Shown here one piece after another: positions 17,235-25,506 of a stretch of 55,569 nucleotides of DNA (positions are counted from its first letter, which is position 1; each line of letters opens with the position of its first letter). The DNA comes from Ignavibacteriales bacterium (lineage in GTDB: Bacteria; Bacteroidota; Ignavibacteria; Ignavibacteriales; SURF-24): NCBI GenBank assembly GCA_003599415.1, contig QZKB01000095.1, positions 1-55,569 of the forward strand, given 5' to 3'. The notes beneath the pieces are model-generated. The model was not told where the DNA came from and searched no databases. It worked only from the letters and a program-made list of their open reading frames with translations. The position numbers and the translations under genes are program-made.

Positions 17235-19316
17235 TCAGTTAAGGAATTGCCATGCAACGCCAAGCTTAATATACCTGGGCGGCATATAGTAGCCTTCAAC
17301 AATGAAATATTTTTTATCGAGTAAATTCTCGAATGAAAAATAAATTGTAGCGCGTTTCTGTATTTCACCTATCAGAATAAAATCTAAAGTTAAAGATGGA
17401 TGCAGCGTAACGTTGTATTGTGTACCATAACGTTTTTCATTTATTTGCTCCCATAAATCACTCTTATCTAATTCACCAGCATAACCTTGCTGGAAACCGA
17501 CTGATGAAACCCGGATGCCTGTTTTAAGATTCAGATTATTACTAAATAAAATATCCTTGTAATAAATGCCGCCGTTAAAAGTATATTCTGGTAAAAGGTA
17601 TATTCTCTGATTTATAGAAGAAGAAACCATCTTGTTCTTCATGTAGTAACCTGATAAAGAAGATTCAATATTAAATCTCCATAATTGATAATTTAATCCT
17701 AAGTTGGCACCGATAAGTTTTTTATCGATTGGGACGTAAAGTTTGTAACCTGTTTCTGCGGTCGTCAGATGTAATTCATCTTCAGTATTCCTGTAAAAAA
17801 TATTAATAACACCGGAAAAGGTTTGCTGAAAAAGTTTGAGTCCTGCTTCTACAGAAGTTGTCTTTATTGAAGAACCCGCATTGGGTATAAGTGAATAATC
17901 TCCATTTATATTTCTTTCAGTTATAAATCCAAACGGTTTTTCGAAATAAGAAACACCGGCATATAAAGTTACATTATTGGAAAATTTATAAGTGGCGTCT
18001 CCGCCAAATCCGAAATAACTTTTTGAATACTGATATAAATACTTTCCGAATACAGATGGAATTAAAGAGCTATCTGCTAAGAATAAATTTAGCCTGGACG
18101 CAACCGAGAAAGAATTTATTTTCTGGTCTGATCCCCAGTAGTAAGTATCCAATACTGATCTCTCATAAACAGAATTGAAATACAGTGAGAGAAAATCAGC
18201 ATTATAATTTTCTGTTAAAGCAAAACCATATACTTTAGTTTTATTGTTGTAAACAATTCTGTCAGTACTTGAGGGTGAAGCAAATTCATCGTTACGGTAC
18301 TCAAGGAAATTATACCGGGAGTAAAAAGTTGCGTCACCTGTTAATGAGCCGCTTAATTTGTGAAGCAACCTCAAATCAATATTTCGCTCGGTATTTTTGT
18401 AATACCTGTAAAGTGAATTCACAGGAAATCTGTATTCACTTGTTTCTTCTTCATTAATCTTACTCAGTGAGTCAACATCAATGCCACCAAATAAATGAGT
18501 CTGCGAATTTATGTAATTATAATTCGCAACAATATTAAACGAGTTTGAAAAAATATATCTTAAAGATGCATTACCCTGCCAGCTTCCGTATTCGGAATTC
18601 TGAAACCTGTTGCTGATTGTTGCATTTGTAATTTCAAAATGACCGGTTAGATTTTTATAAATACCGGTACTGAAAATAGCATCTATAAAAGCTTCCTCGT
18701 CTGCAGACTGATAATATCGAAGTCGGCTATAAGCGCCCTTTTTATTTTCTATAGAAAAATTTTCTTTACTGATGAAATTTACTGAGGATAAGTTGTTTGT
18801 ACTACCATATAAAAATCCTCTTATTGAAGGTATAATCTCAATTGAGTCGATAGATTCGGATTGGATATTATTCAAGTCAAAAGAATTTGTTAAACGGTTA
18901 TTAATCAGCAATCCGTCTTTCAAATAACTTAACTGGTCATAACCAGCACCGTAAATCATTAACTCACTGGGTTGTCCTAATGTTCCAAGGTTTCTTAAAA
19001 ATGCAGGCGAGTAATAACTAATTACATCGGCAATATTCCGGTATTCTGTAAATTCAATTTCATCTTTATTGACAGTGTGATTAAATTCATTCGCATTGTT
19101 TAATGTGCTTAGTTGAATCGGGATTAGTCGAACAGACTTCGGTTTAAGTGAATCTGCAATTGCCCTTGTAGAATCAATTCCGGTAGAGTCCTTGCCCGCC
19201 TGTAAATTATTGAATTCAGTCTTTTTCGTATCCTTATTAATGGAAGTATCGGTCTGAGCTTTAATTTGAAAAGCCGGCAAACAAAGCAAAGAAAAAATTA
19301 ATATCAGGCGGTTCAT
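17235..19316 (-). CDS. TonB-dependent receptor
   Basis: The 693-residue outer-membrane protein has a signal peptide (1-20, ending IKAQ). A low-complexity region (about 25-65) precedes the plug domain (about 80-190: EFTEYRNIADVISYYSPAFLRNLGTLGQPSELMIYGAGYDQLSYLKDGLLINN ... SIDSIEIIPSIRGFLYGSTNNLSSVNFIS). The rest is a beta-barrel rich in aromatic-ended strands, ending FENLLDKKYFIVEGYYMPPRYIKLGVAWQF. It lacks the carboxypeptidase-like N-domain of SusC proteins and is closer to BtuB/siderophore-type receptors in size. Substrate unknown; no transporter partner is adjacent. Confidence 0.88.
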   Translation of the reverse strand: MNRLILIFSLLCLPAFQIKAQTDTSINKDTKKTEFNNLQAGKDSTGIDSTRAIADSLKPKSVRLIPIQLSTLNNANEFNHTVNKDEIEFTEYRNIADVISYYSPAFLRNLGTLGQPSELMIYGAGYDQLSYLKDGLLINNRLTNSFDLNNIQSESIDSIEIIPSIRGFLYGSTNNLSSVNFISKENFSIENKKGAYSRLRYYQSADEEAFIDAIFSTGIYKNLTGHFEITNATISNRFQNSEYGSWQGNASLRYIFSNSFNIVANYNYINSQTHLFGGIDVDSLSKINEEETSEYRFPVNSLYRYYKNTERNIDLRLLHKLSGSLTGDATFYSRYNFLEYRNDEFASPSSTDRIVYNNKTKVYGFALTENYNADFLSLYFNSVYERSVLDTYYWGSDQKINSFSVASRLNLFLADSSLIPSVFGKYLYQYSKSYFGFGGDATYKFSNNVTLYAGVSYFEKPFGFITERNINGDYSLIPNAGSSIKTTSVEAGLKLFQQTFSGVINIFYRNTEDELHLTTAETGYKLYVPIDKKLIGANLGLNYQLWRFNIESSLSGYYMKNKMVSSSINQRIYLLPEYTFNGGIYYKDILFSNNLNLKTGIRVSSVGFQQGYAGELDKSDLWEQINEKRYGTQYNVTLHPSLTLDFILIGEIQKRATIYFSFENLLDKKYFIVEGYYMPPRYIKLGVAWQFLN

Positions 19317-19413
19317 ACTTAATTCTAATTAAACTAAATCAAAGTTGGAAATAAAGATAATAATAAATGAGAAAGCCACAAAGGGGAATAAACATTATCA
19401 GGGGAAGAATGTA

Positions 19414-19451
19414 AAGCCGCTCCTGCATTCTCATGGCAGATGTACGGTTCG
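19414..19451 (+). other. Possible degenerate group II intron domain V-like hairpin
   Basis: AGCCG (19415-19419) can pair with CGGTT (19445-19449, with one G-U), enclosing an inner CTGC/GCAG stem, and the 3' side reads GTACGGTTC, as in domain V of group II introns. The 5' arm after AGCCG and the loop do not match the consensus, and no reverse transcriptase is nearby. At best this is a decayed remnant. Confidence 0.15.
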
Positions 19452-19568
19452 TTTCAACCCGATGGATATTGACTTCTGTTTATGTCATTGAAAAAAAACA
19501 GTTTGCTTTAAGAATAAAATTAATTATTTTAAGCTCGTAATTAATAATTATTTAATAAAGGAGAAAAC

Positions 19569-19862
19569 ATGGCCGCTGCAAAATCCATGACCAAAGGTCA
19601 AATTGTAGATCATCTGGCAAAGAAAACCGGAACTACAAAAAAAGTTTCAACAATGTTTATTGAGGAACTTGTTGCTCTATCCTACAAAGAAGCGAAGAAA
19701 TCTTTTGTCATTCCCGGCTTGGGCAAATTAGTAGTTGCACAGAGAAAGAAAAGACAAGGCCGTAACCCCGCCACCGGTGCAATAATTACTATACCGGCAA
19801 AGAAAGTTTTAAAATTCAGAATTGCCAAAGCCGCAAAAGATTCAATCCTTGGCAAGAAATAA
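19569..19862 (+). CDS. hup: HU family DNA-binding protein
   Basis: The 97-residue basic protein matches the HU/IHF fold: MTKGQIVDHLAKKTGTTKKVSTMFIEELVALSYKEAKKS helices, then FVIPGLGKLVVAQRKKRQGRNPATGAIITIPAKKVLKFRIAKAAKD, including the RNPxTG arm tip. It packages DNA and assists recombination and transcription. A strong AAGGAG Shine-Dalgarno (19558-19563) and a strong terminator frame it, so expression is probably high and monocistronic. Confidence 0.95.
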   Translation: MAAAKSMTKGQIVDHLAKKTGTTKKVSTMFIEELVALSYKEAKKSFVIPGLGKLVVAQRKKRQGRNPATGAIITIPAKKVLKFRIAKAAKDSILGKK

Positions 19863-19882
19863 TTAATTCTCCTTATACAATA

Positions 19883-19910
19883 AAGCCCCGGAATTTTTCG
19901 GGGCTTTTTG
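19883..19910 (+). terminator. Terminator of the HU gene
   Basis: AAGCCCCG (19883-19890) pairs with CGGGGCTT (19899-19906), followed by TTT. It sits between convergent HU and aconitase genes and may serve both. Confidence 0.9.
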
Positions 19911-19927
19911 CTTTTAAAGAAATCAAA

Positions 19928-22192
19928 TTATTTTTTTTGCGATGATGCTATAAGGTTTAATGCGCTCCCGGCTTTGAACCATTCTATTTGCCCGGTATTA
20001 AATGAATGATTAAGAATGCACTCATCTATGCTGCCATCTTTGTGTTTGATGATTAGCTTCAACTGTCTGTCCGGAGCAAATGAAGTCAATCCGGTTATGC
20101 TTACAACATCGTCTTCCTTTATTTTGTCATAATCATTTGGATTAACAAATGTAAGGGGTAGCATACCCTGCTTCTTAAGGTTTGTTTCATGAATGCGTGC
20201 AAAGCTTTTTACAATTATTGACTTGCCACCAAGGAATCTTGGTTCCATGGCTGCATGCTCTCGTGATGAACCTTCGCCGTAATTTTCATCTCCGATTATA
20301 ACCCAGGCATGATTGTGTCTTTTATAATCACGTGCAACTTCCGGAACAGATTTATACTCGCCGGTAAAAATATTTTTTGTCTTACCTGCTTCATCGGTAT
20401 AATAGTTTATTGCGCCAATAAACATATTGTTTGAAATGTTATCTAAATGACCGCGATACTTTAACCAGGGACCTGCCATAGAAATATGGTCAGTTGTACA
20501 TTTACCTTTTGCTTTAAGAAGAACCGGTAAATCAACTAAATCTTTACCGTCCCAGGCCGGGAATTTATCCAGCAGCTGAAGCCTGTCACTCTGCGGATCA
20601 ACCTTTATTTCAAGGTTAAAACTATCTGAAGAAGGAGGAATAAAATCTTTATCGCCTTTAATAAATCCGGTCCTGGGTAATTCTTCACCAACCGGGATGT
20701 CAAGTTTAATCTGCTCACCTTTGTCGTTTGTTAAAGTATCTGTAATCGGGTTGAAAGATAATTTACCTGCTATTGCAAGGGCAGTAACAATTTCCGGGCT
20801 CGCAACAAAGGCAAGCGTCTGAGGATTGCCATCGTTTCGTTTTGCAAAATTCCTGTTGAATGAAGTAACGATTGTGTTGCGTTCTCCTTTATCGTTTCCC
20901 ATTCTTTTCCACATTCCGATACATGGCCCGCAGGCATTGGCAAGTACTAATCCGCCAAGTTTAGTCAATGTATCAAGCTGCCCGTCTCTTTCAACAGTAG
21001 CACGTACCTGTTCTGAACCAGGAGTAATTGTAAACTGGGATTTTGCTTTCAATCCTTTGGATAGCGCTTGTTCCGCAATTTTTGCAGAGCGGTCGATATC
21101 TTCATAGCTGGAATTTGTACAGCTTCCAATTAACGCTACACTTATTTTTTCGGGATAATTATTTTCCTTAATGGCTTCTTTCATTTTTGAAATTGGCCAT
21201 GCAAGGTCCGGTGTAAATGGTCCGTTTAACAAAGGTTCAATCTCAGAAAGATTAATTTCGATTACCCGGTCAAAATACTTTTGAGGGTTTTCGATTACAT
21301 CTTTATCGGCTGTTAAAAATTCACTTAATTCTTTTGCCAAATCTGCAACATCATTTCGTTCAGTCTTAATTAAATAGTCTGTCATTTTTTTATCAAACGG
21401 AAAAACGGAAGTGGTAGCACCAACCTCTGCGCCCATATTACAGATTGTACCTTTGCCGGTGCAGGAGATTGATTCTGTACCTTCACCAAAATATTCAATG
21501 ATAGCACCTGTTCCACCTTTAACAGTAAGGATGCCGGCAAGCTTAAGAATCACATCCTTTGGTGAAGCCCATCCGATTAATTTTCCTGTAAGTTTGACAC
21601 CAATTAATTTCGGCCATTTTAATTCCCATGGCATTCCGGCCATAACATCAACAGCATCTGCTCCGCCAACTCCTATTGCAAGCATACCTAAACCACCTGC
21701 ATTAGGAGTATGAGAATCAGTACCAATCATTAATCCACCGGGGAAAGCATAATTCTCAAGAACTACCTGATGAATAATTCCTGCGCCCGGTTTCCAGAAA
21801 CCAATGCTGTACTTCCTTGAAACGCTTTCTAAGAAATCATATACCTCCTTATTCTCATCAATTGCTCTGGAAAGATCTTCGTTAGATCCAACCTGTGCCT
21901 GGATAAGATGGTCGCAATGAACAGTAGAAGGGACTGCTGTTGTTTTTCTGCCGGAGTGCATAAACTGAAGCAATGCCATTTGTGCTGTAGCATCCTGCAT
22001 TGCTACTCTGTCAGGTGCGAGCTCAACATAATCCTTGCCCCGTAAAAATTCTTTTACCGGGGTTTGATATGTATGTGCGTAAAGAATTTTTTCTGAAAGT
22101 GTTAATGGTCTGCCTGTTAATTTTCTGGCAGCGTCAACTTTATTCTTAAATGAATTATAAACCTTTTGGATTTTATCAATATCCACAGTCAT
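19928..22192 (-). CDS. acn: Aconitate hydratase, mitochondrial type
   Basis: The 754-residue enzyme interconverts citrate and isocitrate in the TCA cycle using a [4Fe-4S] cluster. Cluster ligands are visible as Cys358 in IGSCTNSS and Cys421/Cys424 in [66 protein letters not shown] and the C-terminal swivel-domain motifs [23 protein letters not shown] and [19 protein letters not shown] are intact. Length fits mitochondrial-type aconitases of Bacteroidota. Phosphoheptose isomerase is upstream, about 50 bp away on the same strand. Confidence 0.96.
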   Translation of the reverse strand: MTVDIDKIQKVYNSFKNKVDAARKLTGRPLTLSEKILYAHTYQTPVKEFLRGKDYVELAPDRVAMQDATAQMALLQFMHSGRKTTAVPSTVHCDHLIQAQVGSNEDLSRAIDENKEVYDFLESVSRKYSIGFWKPGAGIIHQVVLENYAFPGGLMIGTDSHTPNAGGLGMLAIGVGGADAVDVMAGMPWELKWPKLIGVKLTGKLIGWASPKDVILKLAGILTVKGGTGAIIEYFGEGTESISCTGKGTICNMGAEVGATTSVFPFDKKMTDYLIKTERNDVADLAKELSEFLTADKDVIENPQKYFDRVIEINLSEIEPLLNGPFTPDLAWPISKMKEAIKENNYPEKISVALIGSCTNSSYEDIDRSAKIAEQALSKGLKAKSQFTITPGSEQVRATVERDGQLDTLTKLGGLVLANACGPCIGMWKRMGNDKGERNTIVTSFNRNFAKRNDGNPQTLAFVASPEIVTALAIAGKLSFNPITDTLTNDKGEQIKLDIPVGEELPRTGFIKGDKDFIPPSSDSFNLEIKVDPQSDRLQLLDKFPAWDGKDLVDLPVLLKAKGKCTTDHISMAGPWLKYRGHLDNISNNMFIGAINYYTDEAGKTKNIFTGEYKSVPEVARDYKRHNHAWVIIGDENYGEGSSREHAAMEPRFLGGKSIIVKSFARIHETNLKKQGMLPLTFVNPNDYDKIKEDDVVSITGLTSFAPDRQLKLIIKHKDGSIDECILNHSFNTGQIEWFKAGSALNLIASSQKK

Positions 22193-22241
22193 ATTGCCCT
22201 CTGAATTTTATTAACTAAAACTATAATGAGATGAAATTAAA

Positions 22242-22823
22242 TTATCCATATAACTCGTTTTCAACCAGCTCACATATTATATGAGCGCAGGTTATATGTC
22301 CTTCCTGAATTCTTTGTACGTTGGTTGAAGGAATTACAATTGGAACATCAACCTGATTTTTTAATTTTCCGCCGTTTCCACCAAGTAAGCCAACAACCTT
22401 TAATCCTTTTTGTTTTGCCTTCTCAACTGCTTTTATAATGTTAGGTGAATTTCCGCTTGTGGAAATTGCGAGTAAAACATCTCCGGAAATTCCCAGGCCC
22501 TCAATATTTCTTGCAAAAACATTTTCAAAGCCGATATCGTTTCCGCCGGCAGTTAAATTTGATGTATCGGTTGTTAAAGCGATTGCAGCCAAAGCCGGTC
22601 TTACAAGATTGTGGCTAAGTCTTATCATAAATTCTGTTGCGATGTGCTGGCAATCTGCAGCGCTTCCGCCGTTACCGCATAGCAACAGCTTATTCCCGTT
22701 TTTATAGGAATTGACCATCAGGTTAACGGCATCAATGAGAGATTGACTACACTCTTTTTCAATTAACAGTTTTACTTCCGAACTTTCCTTTAGAGAATCT
22801 GAAATGAATTTTTCTTTATCCAT
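22242..22823 (-). CDS. gmhA: Phosphoheptose isomerase (sedoheptulose 7-phosphate isomerase)
   Basis: The 193-residue SIS-domain protein has LLLCGNGGSAADCQHIATEF (about 47-66), LTTDTSNLTAGGNDIGFENVFARNIEGLGISGDVLLAISTSGNSPNIIKAV and the C-terminal EGHITCAHIICELVE. It converts sedoheptulose 7-phosphate to D-glycero-D-manno-heptose 7-phosphate, the first step to ADP-heptose for LPS core. This fits the GT9 enzyme at 15643. It sits between the GGGP synthase and aconitase genes, all on the minus strand. Confidence 0.94.
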   Translation of the reverse strand: MDKEKFISDSLKESSEVKLLIEKECSQSLIDAVNLMVNSYKNGNKLLLCGNGGSAADCQHIATEFMIRLSHNLVRPALAAIALTTDTSNLTAGGNDIGFENVFARNIEGLGISGDVLLAISTSGNSPNIIKAVEKAKQKGLKVVGLLGGNGGKLKNQVDVPIVIPSTNVQRIQEGHITCAHIICELVENELYG

Positions 22824-22859
22824 ATATTAATCTCAATGTGGTTTACTTTCAATAACGTT

Positions 22860-23612
22860 TTATAAATTACTCTTAAAATGAACTACAGTGTTAAATTCAT
22901 TAAGCAGTTGCCAGTTTTCTTCATCTTCAAAACAATTTCCTATAACAATTAGTTTAGCGCCGGCGTTAATTTTTTCTTTTGCGTCTGAAGGATTTTTAAT
23001 ACCTCCGCCAACAATTACAGGAATATCCACCGTTTCCGAAACACATTTTATCATTTCTGCGGGCACTGAATTTTCTGCACCGGAACCAGCTTCAAGGTAA
23101 ATAAATTTCATTCCAATGTATTGAGCTGCAAGTGCGGTTGCAGCAGCAATTTCCGGTTTGTTGCGTGGAATTGGTTTGCTGTTACTCATATACTCTGCCG
23201 ACGTATAACTTCCCGATTCAATTATCATGTAGCCGGTTGAAATTGGTTCGATGTTATATTTTTTAATCATTGGAGCAGCAATTACATGTTTTCCAATCAG
23301 TTGTTCCGCATTTCTTCCGCTTATTAACGATAGATAGAGGATTGCATCAGCATCAGAATAAACCTGGTTTACCGAACCTGGAAATAAAATTACGGGAACA
23401 GAAGTTTCTTTTTTAATTATTGAGATAACTTTTTCAATGTCACCCTTGGTTATTAAACTACCACCGACAAGGAAAGCGTCTATACAATTTTTAAATCCGT
23501 TTCTTAGGAATTTTACCAGTTTCTCCGGAGTTGTTTTATCAGGATCAATAAGAATTAATAAACCGGCGCCTTTTTTTTCTATCGTTTCCTGTAAATAATT
23601 AAATACTTTCAA
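22860..23612 (-). CDS. Geranylgeranylglyceryl phosphate synthase family protein (PcrB-like, group II)
   Basis: The 250-residue TIM-barrel protein matches the GGGP/PcrB family: LLILIDPDKTTPE (phosphate and metal binding, about 17-29), FLVGGSLIT, VILFPGSVNQV, IPISTGYMIIESGSYTS-like segment, FIYLEAGSGAENSVP and the phosphate-binding IPVIVGGGIKNPSDAKEKINAGAKLIVIGN. It joins a polyprenyl diphosphate to glycerol 1-phosphate, the archaeal ether-lipid linkage; Bacteroidota members are known. A TTG start follows a strong GGGAGGGG Shine-Dalgarno. Confidence 0.9.
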   Translation of the reverse strand: MKVFNYLQETIEKKGAGLLILIDPDKTTPEKLVKFLRNGFKNCIDAFLVGGSLITKGDIEKVISIIKKETSVPVILFPGSVNQVYSDADAILYLSLISGRNAEQLIGKHVIAAPMIKKYNIEPISTGYMIIESGSYTSAEYMSNSKPIPRNKPEIAAATALAAQYIGMKFIYLEAGSGAENSVPAEMIKCVSETVDIPVIVGGGIKNPSDAKEKINAGAKLIVIGNCFEDEENWQLLNEFNTVVHFKSNL

Positions 23613-23696
23613 TTTCCCCTCCCATTTTTCAAAAACAGAAATATTTTTACTTTTGTCGGTAACAAAATAATAAAATTCTTTTTTGGAAGATACCTT

Positions 23697-23907
23697 ATGG
23701 TAAAAAAGAAGTTAGTTAATTTACAAGCCAATCAATTCCCGGATTATTGCGATTTCAGGTGCCGGTTCGCTTCTTTCTCCAATCCTGAAACTTCTGGTGC
23801 GTGCAGAAGAGAACAGTCAATCTGGTGCAGTTACTTCAGGAAGTATAATAACAAGAACAACCGGTGTTTTCAAATTGCTAAAAAGTAGTTATATGGCTAA
23901 AGGTTAA
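23697..23907 (+). pseudogene. Possible frameshifted small gene
   Basis: An ATG at 23697 follows GGAAG at good spacing and begins MVKKKLVNLQANQ, but that frame then becomes Cys/Arg/Phe-rich and ends at 23888. The +1 frame from 23716 to 23907 reads a more protein-like SRIIAISGAGSLLSPILK followed by VRAEENSQSGAV and ends at TAA 23907, without its own start codon. Together they suggest one gene of about 65-70 residues with a frameshift near 23720-23740, or a sequencing error. Family not recognised. Confidence 0.3.
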
Positions 23908-23926
23908 ATTTGAAAATTCAATTAAT

Positions 23927-23958
23927 GATACGTATCTTTTCATAAAATTATTTACGTA
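23927..23958. promoter_or_regulatory. Paired TACGTA operator-like sites upstream of the PIN toxin module
   Basis: GATACGTATC (23927-23936) is a perfect palindrome and a second TACGTA lies at 23953-23958, with a 24-bp centre-to-centre spacing close to two helical turns. They are 18-50 bp upstream of the antitoxin start, where ribbon-helix-helix antitoxins usually bind. Confidence 0.5.
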
Positions 23959-23976
23959 TTATCTGAAAGAAATTGT

Positions 23977-24228
23977 ATGAATACCAAACTAACGTTAAAA
24001 CTCAATAAGAAGGCTATTGATCGAGCTAAAAAATATGCTCAAAAAAACAAACAAAGTCTCTCGGTAATGGTTGAAAAGTATTTCAATCTGATATCTGATA
24101 AAGAAAGCGTTGCAGAAATTGAAATATCTCCAAATGTTCTTGAACTTTCGGGGATTATAAGATTGCCGGAAAACATTAATATAAAAGAGATTTATAGAAA
24201 TCATATTGGGGCAAAATATTCCAAATGA
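23977..24228 (+). CDS. DUF6364 family antitoxin (ribbon-helix-helix type)
   Basis: The 83-residue protein starts with a ribbon-helix-helix-like segment NTKLTLKLNKKAIDRAKKYAQKNKQSLSVMVEKYFNLI (2-39), characteristic of DUF6364 antitoxins of Bacteroidota, followed by an acidic linker and a C-terminal toxin-binding part (ELSGIIRLPENINIKEIYRNH). Its stop overlaps the start of the PIN toxin by 4 bp. It likely neutralises the toxin and represses the operon at the TACGTA sites. Confidence 0.82.
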   Translation: MNTKLTLKLNKKAIDRAKKYAQKNKQSLSVMVEKYFNLISDKESVAEIEISPNVLELSGIIRLPENINIKEIYRNHIGAKYSK

Positions 24229-24653
24229 TTAAACTTTTTATTGATTCGGATATAATATTAGATCTACTTGCAGAAAGAGAACCACATTATGTACATGCAG
24301 CCCGATTATTCACGTTAATTGATCAAAACAAAGTTATCGCTTATACCTCTCCGCTTATTTTTGCAAATCTTCACTACCTTCTAAAGAAACAAACTACAAA
24401 TTTACTGGCATTGAAAAGTTTAAGAAAACTCAAAACTCTGATAAATATTCTACCAATAGACGAAAGAGTAATAGAACAATCACTAAATTCTGAGTTCAAT
24501 GATTTTGAGGATGCAATTCAGTATTTCACTGCAGTTAATAATGGTATTTCGCTTATAATTACAAGAAATAAGATCGATTATAAACGAAGCAAAATAAATG
24601 TTATAACTGCCGAAGAATTTCTTAAAAGTTTTGAAACCAAAGCAAAATTGTAG
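24225..24653 (+). CDS. PIN domain toxin (VapC-like)
   Basis: The 142-residue PIN nuclease has the first catalytic Asp region IDSDIILDLLAEREPHY (5-21), an acidic middle site FNDFEDAIQYFTA (about 91-103) and the final LIITRNKIDYKRS. VapC-type toxins cleave tRNA or rRNA. The RHH antitoxin gene overlaps its start. The conserved acidic residues appear intact, so it is probably active. Confidence 0.88.
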   Translation: MIKLFIDSDIILDLLAEREPHYVHAARLFTLIDQNKVIAYTSPLIFANLHYLLKKQTTNLLALKSLRKLKTLINILPIDERVIEQSLNSEFNDFEDAIQYFTAVNNGISLIITRNKIDYKRSKINVITAEEFLKSFETKAKL

Positions 24654-25113
24654 AAGCCGTACATCCCGCCATATAACTGGATAGTACCGAAATAAGTCCG
24701 GGTAAAAAATTCAACGCGGCGTTGTGCAATTTAGAAGTTAGTCTTGCTAATTAAAACTACTGTTAAATGTAGTTTATTCTCCCTAAGGGATTCCTTCGGT
24801 ATAAGAAACATTTTTTTAATAAAAAGTCGTTGTCTCAATCGGTATTGTTGTTTCTGCTTTTGCTTAAACTTCACTGTGGGTTACTGCCTAACAGCAATCC
24901 CGGGTTATTGTTTGCCGGTATAAACTTAAAGCAAAAACGTTTTCTTTATCTTCAATTTTTGATCTGAAATCAGGGATTTTTATTTTTCCTCTAAACTTTA
25001 TAATAATAATCCGATAATTAGTTTAGAATTATTTAAATATGGTGTTTTGCTTAGAACTGTAACTCTTTGCTCCTTCTGATTACAGCTTTAATCTTATAGA
25101 TGAGGGTAGTTTT
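24654..25113. other. 460-bp intergenic region
   Basis: A+T-rich region after the PIN toxin gene. It contains a 13-bp perfect palindrome CAACGCGGCGTTG (24712-24724). I see no open frame with a credible start, RNA gene or clear terminator. Confidence 0.5.
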
Positions 25114-25368
25114 GTGAAAGAAAAAAAGAAGACCAAAACAAAAATCGGGCAGGGTTTATTAAACCTTAACTTTGATTTTTATGATGGCACAATTGATAAG
25201 AGTCTTATTAAGTTCAGGGTTAGAAAAGATATTGTTCTGCCACTCTTGGTGGAAAGAGACCTTAATGAGATTAGAGACAAAATAAGGAGCAATTTTTATA
25301 GCTCACCCTACGTTATTGAGAAAACAATTGAAGCAATTTTAAACCTGGAAGAATTCCGGATCAATTAA
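25114..25368 (+). CDS. Small basic protein of unknown function
   Basis: The 84-residue product begins at GTG preceded by GAGGG. It has a Lys-rich N-terminus (KEKKKTKTKIGQG), a beta-like segment (LLNLNFDFYDGTIDKSLIKFRVRKDIVLPLLV) and C-terminal helices (DLNEIRDKIRSN, PYVIEKTIEAILNLEEF). No family recognised. It precedes the first histidine kinase by 138 bp and could belong to the signalling island, but no functional link is visible. Confidence 0.55.
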   Translation: MKEKKKTKTKIGQGLLNLNFDFYDGTIDKSLIKFRVRKDIVLPLLVERDLNEIRDKIRSNFYSSPYVIEKTIEAILNLEEFRIN

Positions 25369-25506
25369 AGTTGTAAAATTACTGTAAGGTTAACCTGAAA
25401 TTTCAATTTGAAGTGTCATTCTGAAAAATATATTTTTGAATAACTCTTATAAACTTATCTTGTATTAATTAATAGTATCAACCGGAATCCTTATTGTGCT
25501 TATTTA

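Larger units (their letters stand above)
23613..23976. other. Intergenic region with gene remnant and paired TACGTA boxes
   Basis: This 364-bp stretch between divergent genes holds a possible broken small gene (23697-23907) and two TACGTA-containing sites before the DUF6364/PIN module. Nothing else is recognised. Confidence 0.5.

Noticed and set aside
24712..24724. CAACGCGGCGTTG palindrome considered as an integron attC core
   Set aside because: No paired core sites, no second copy and no integrase in the window; only the palindrome itself is clear.
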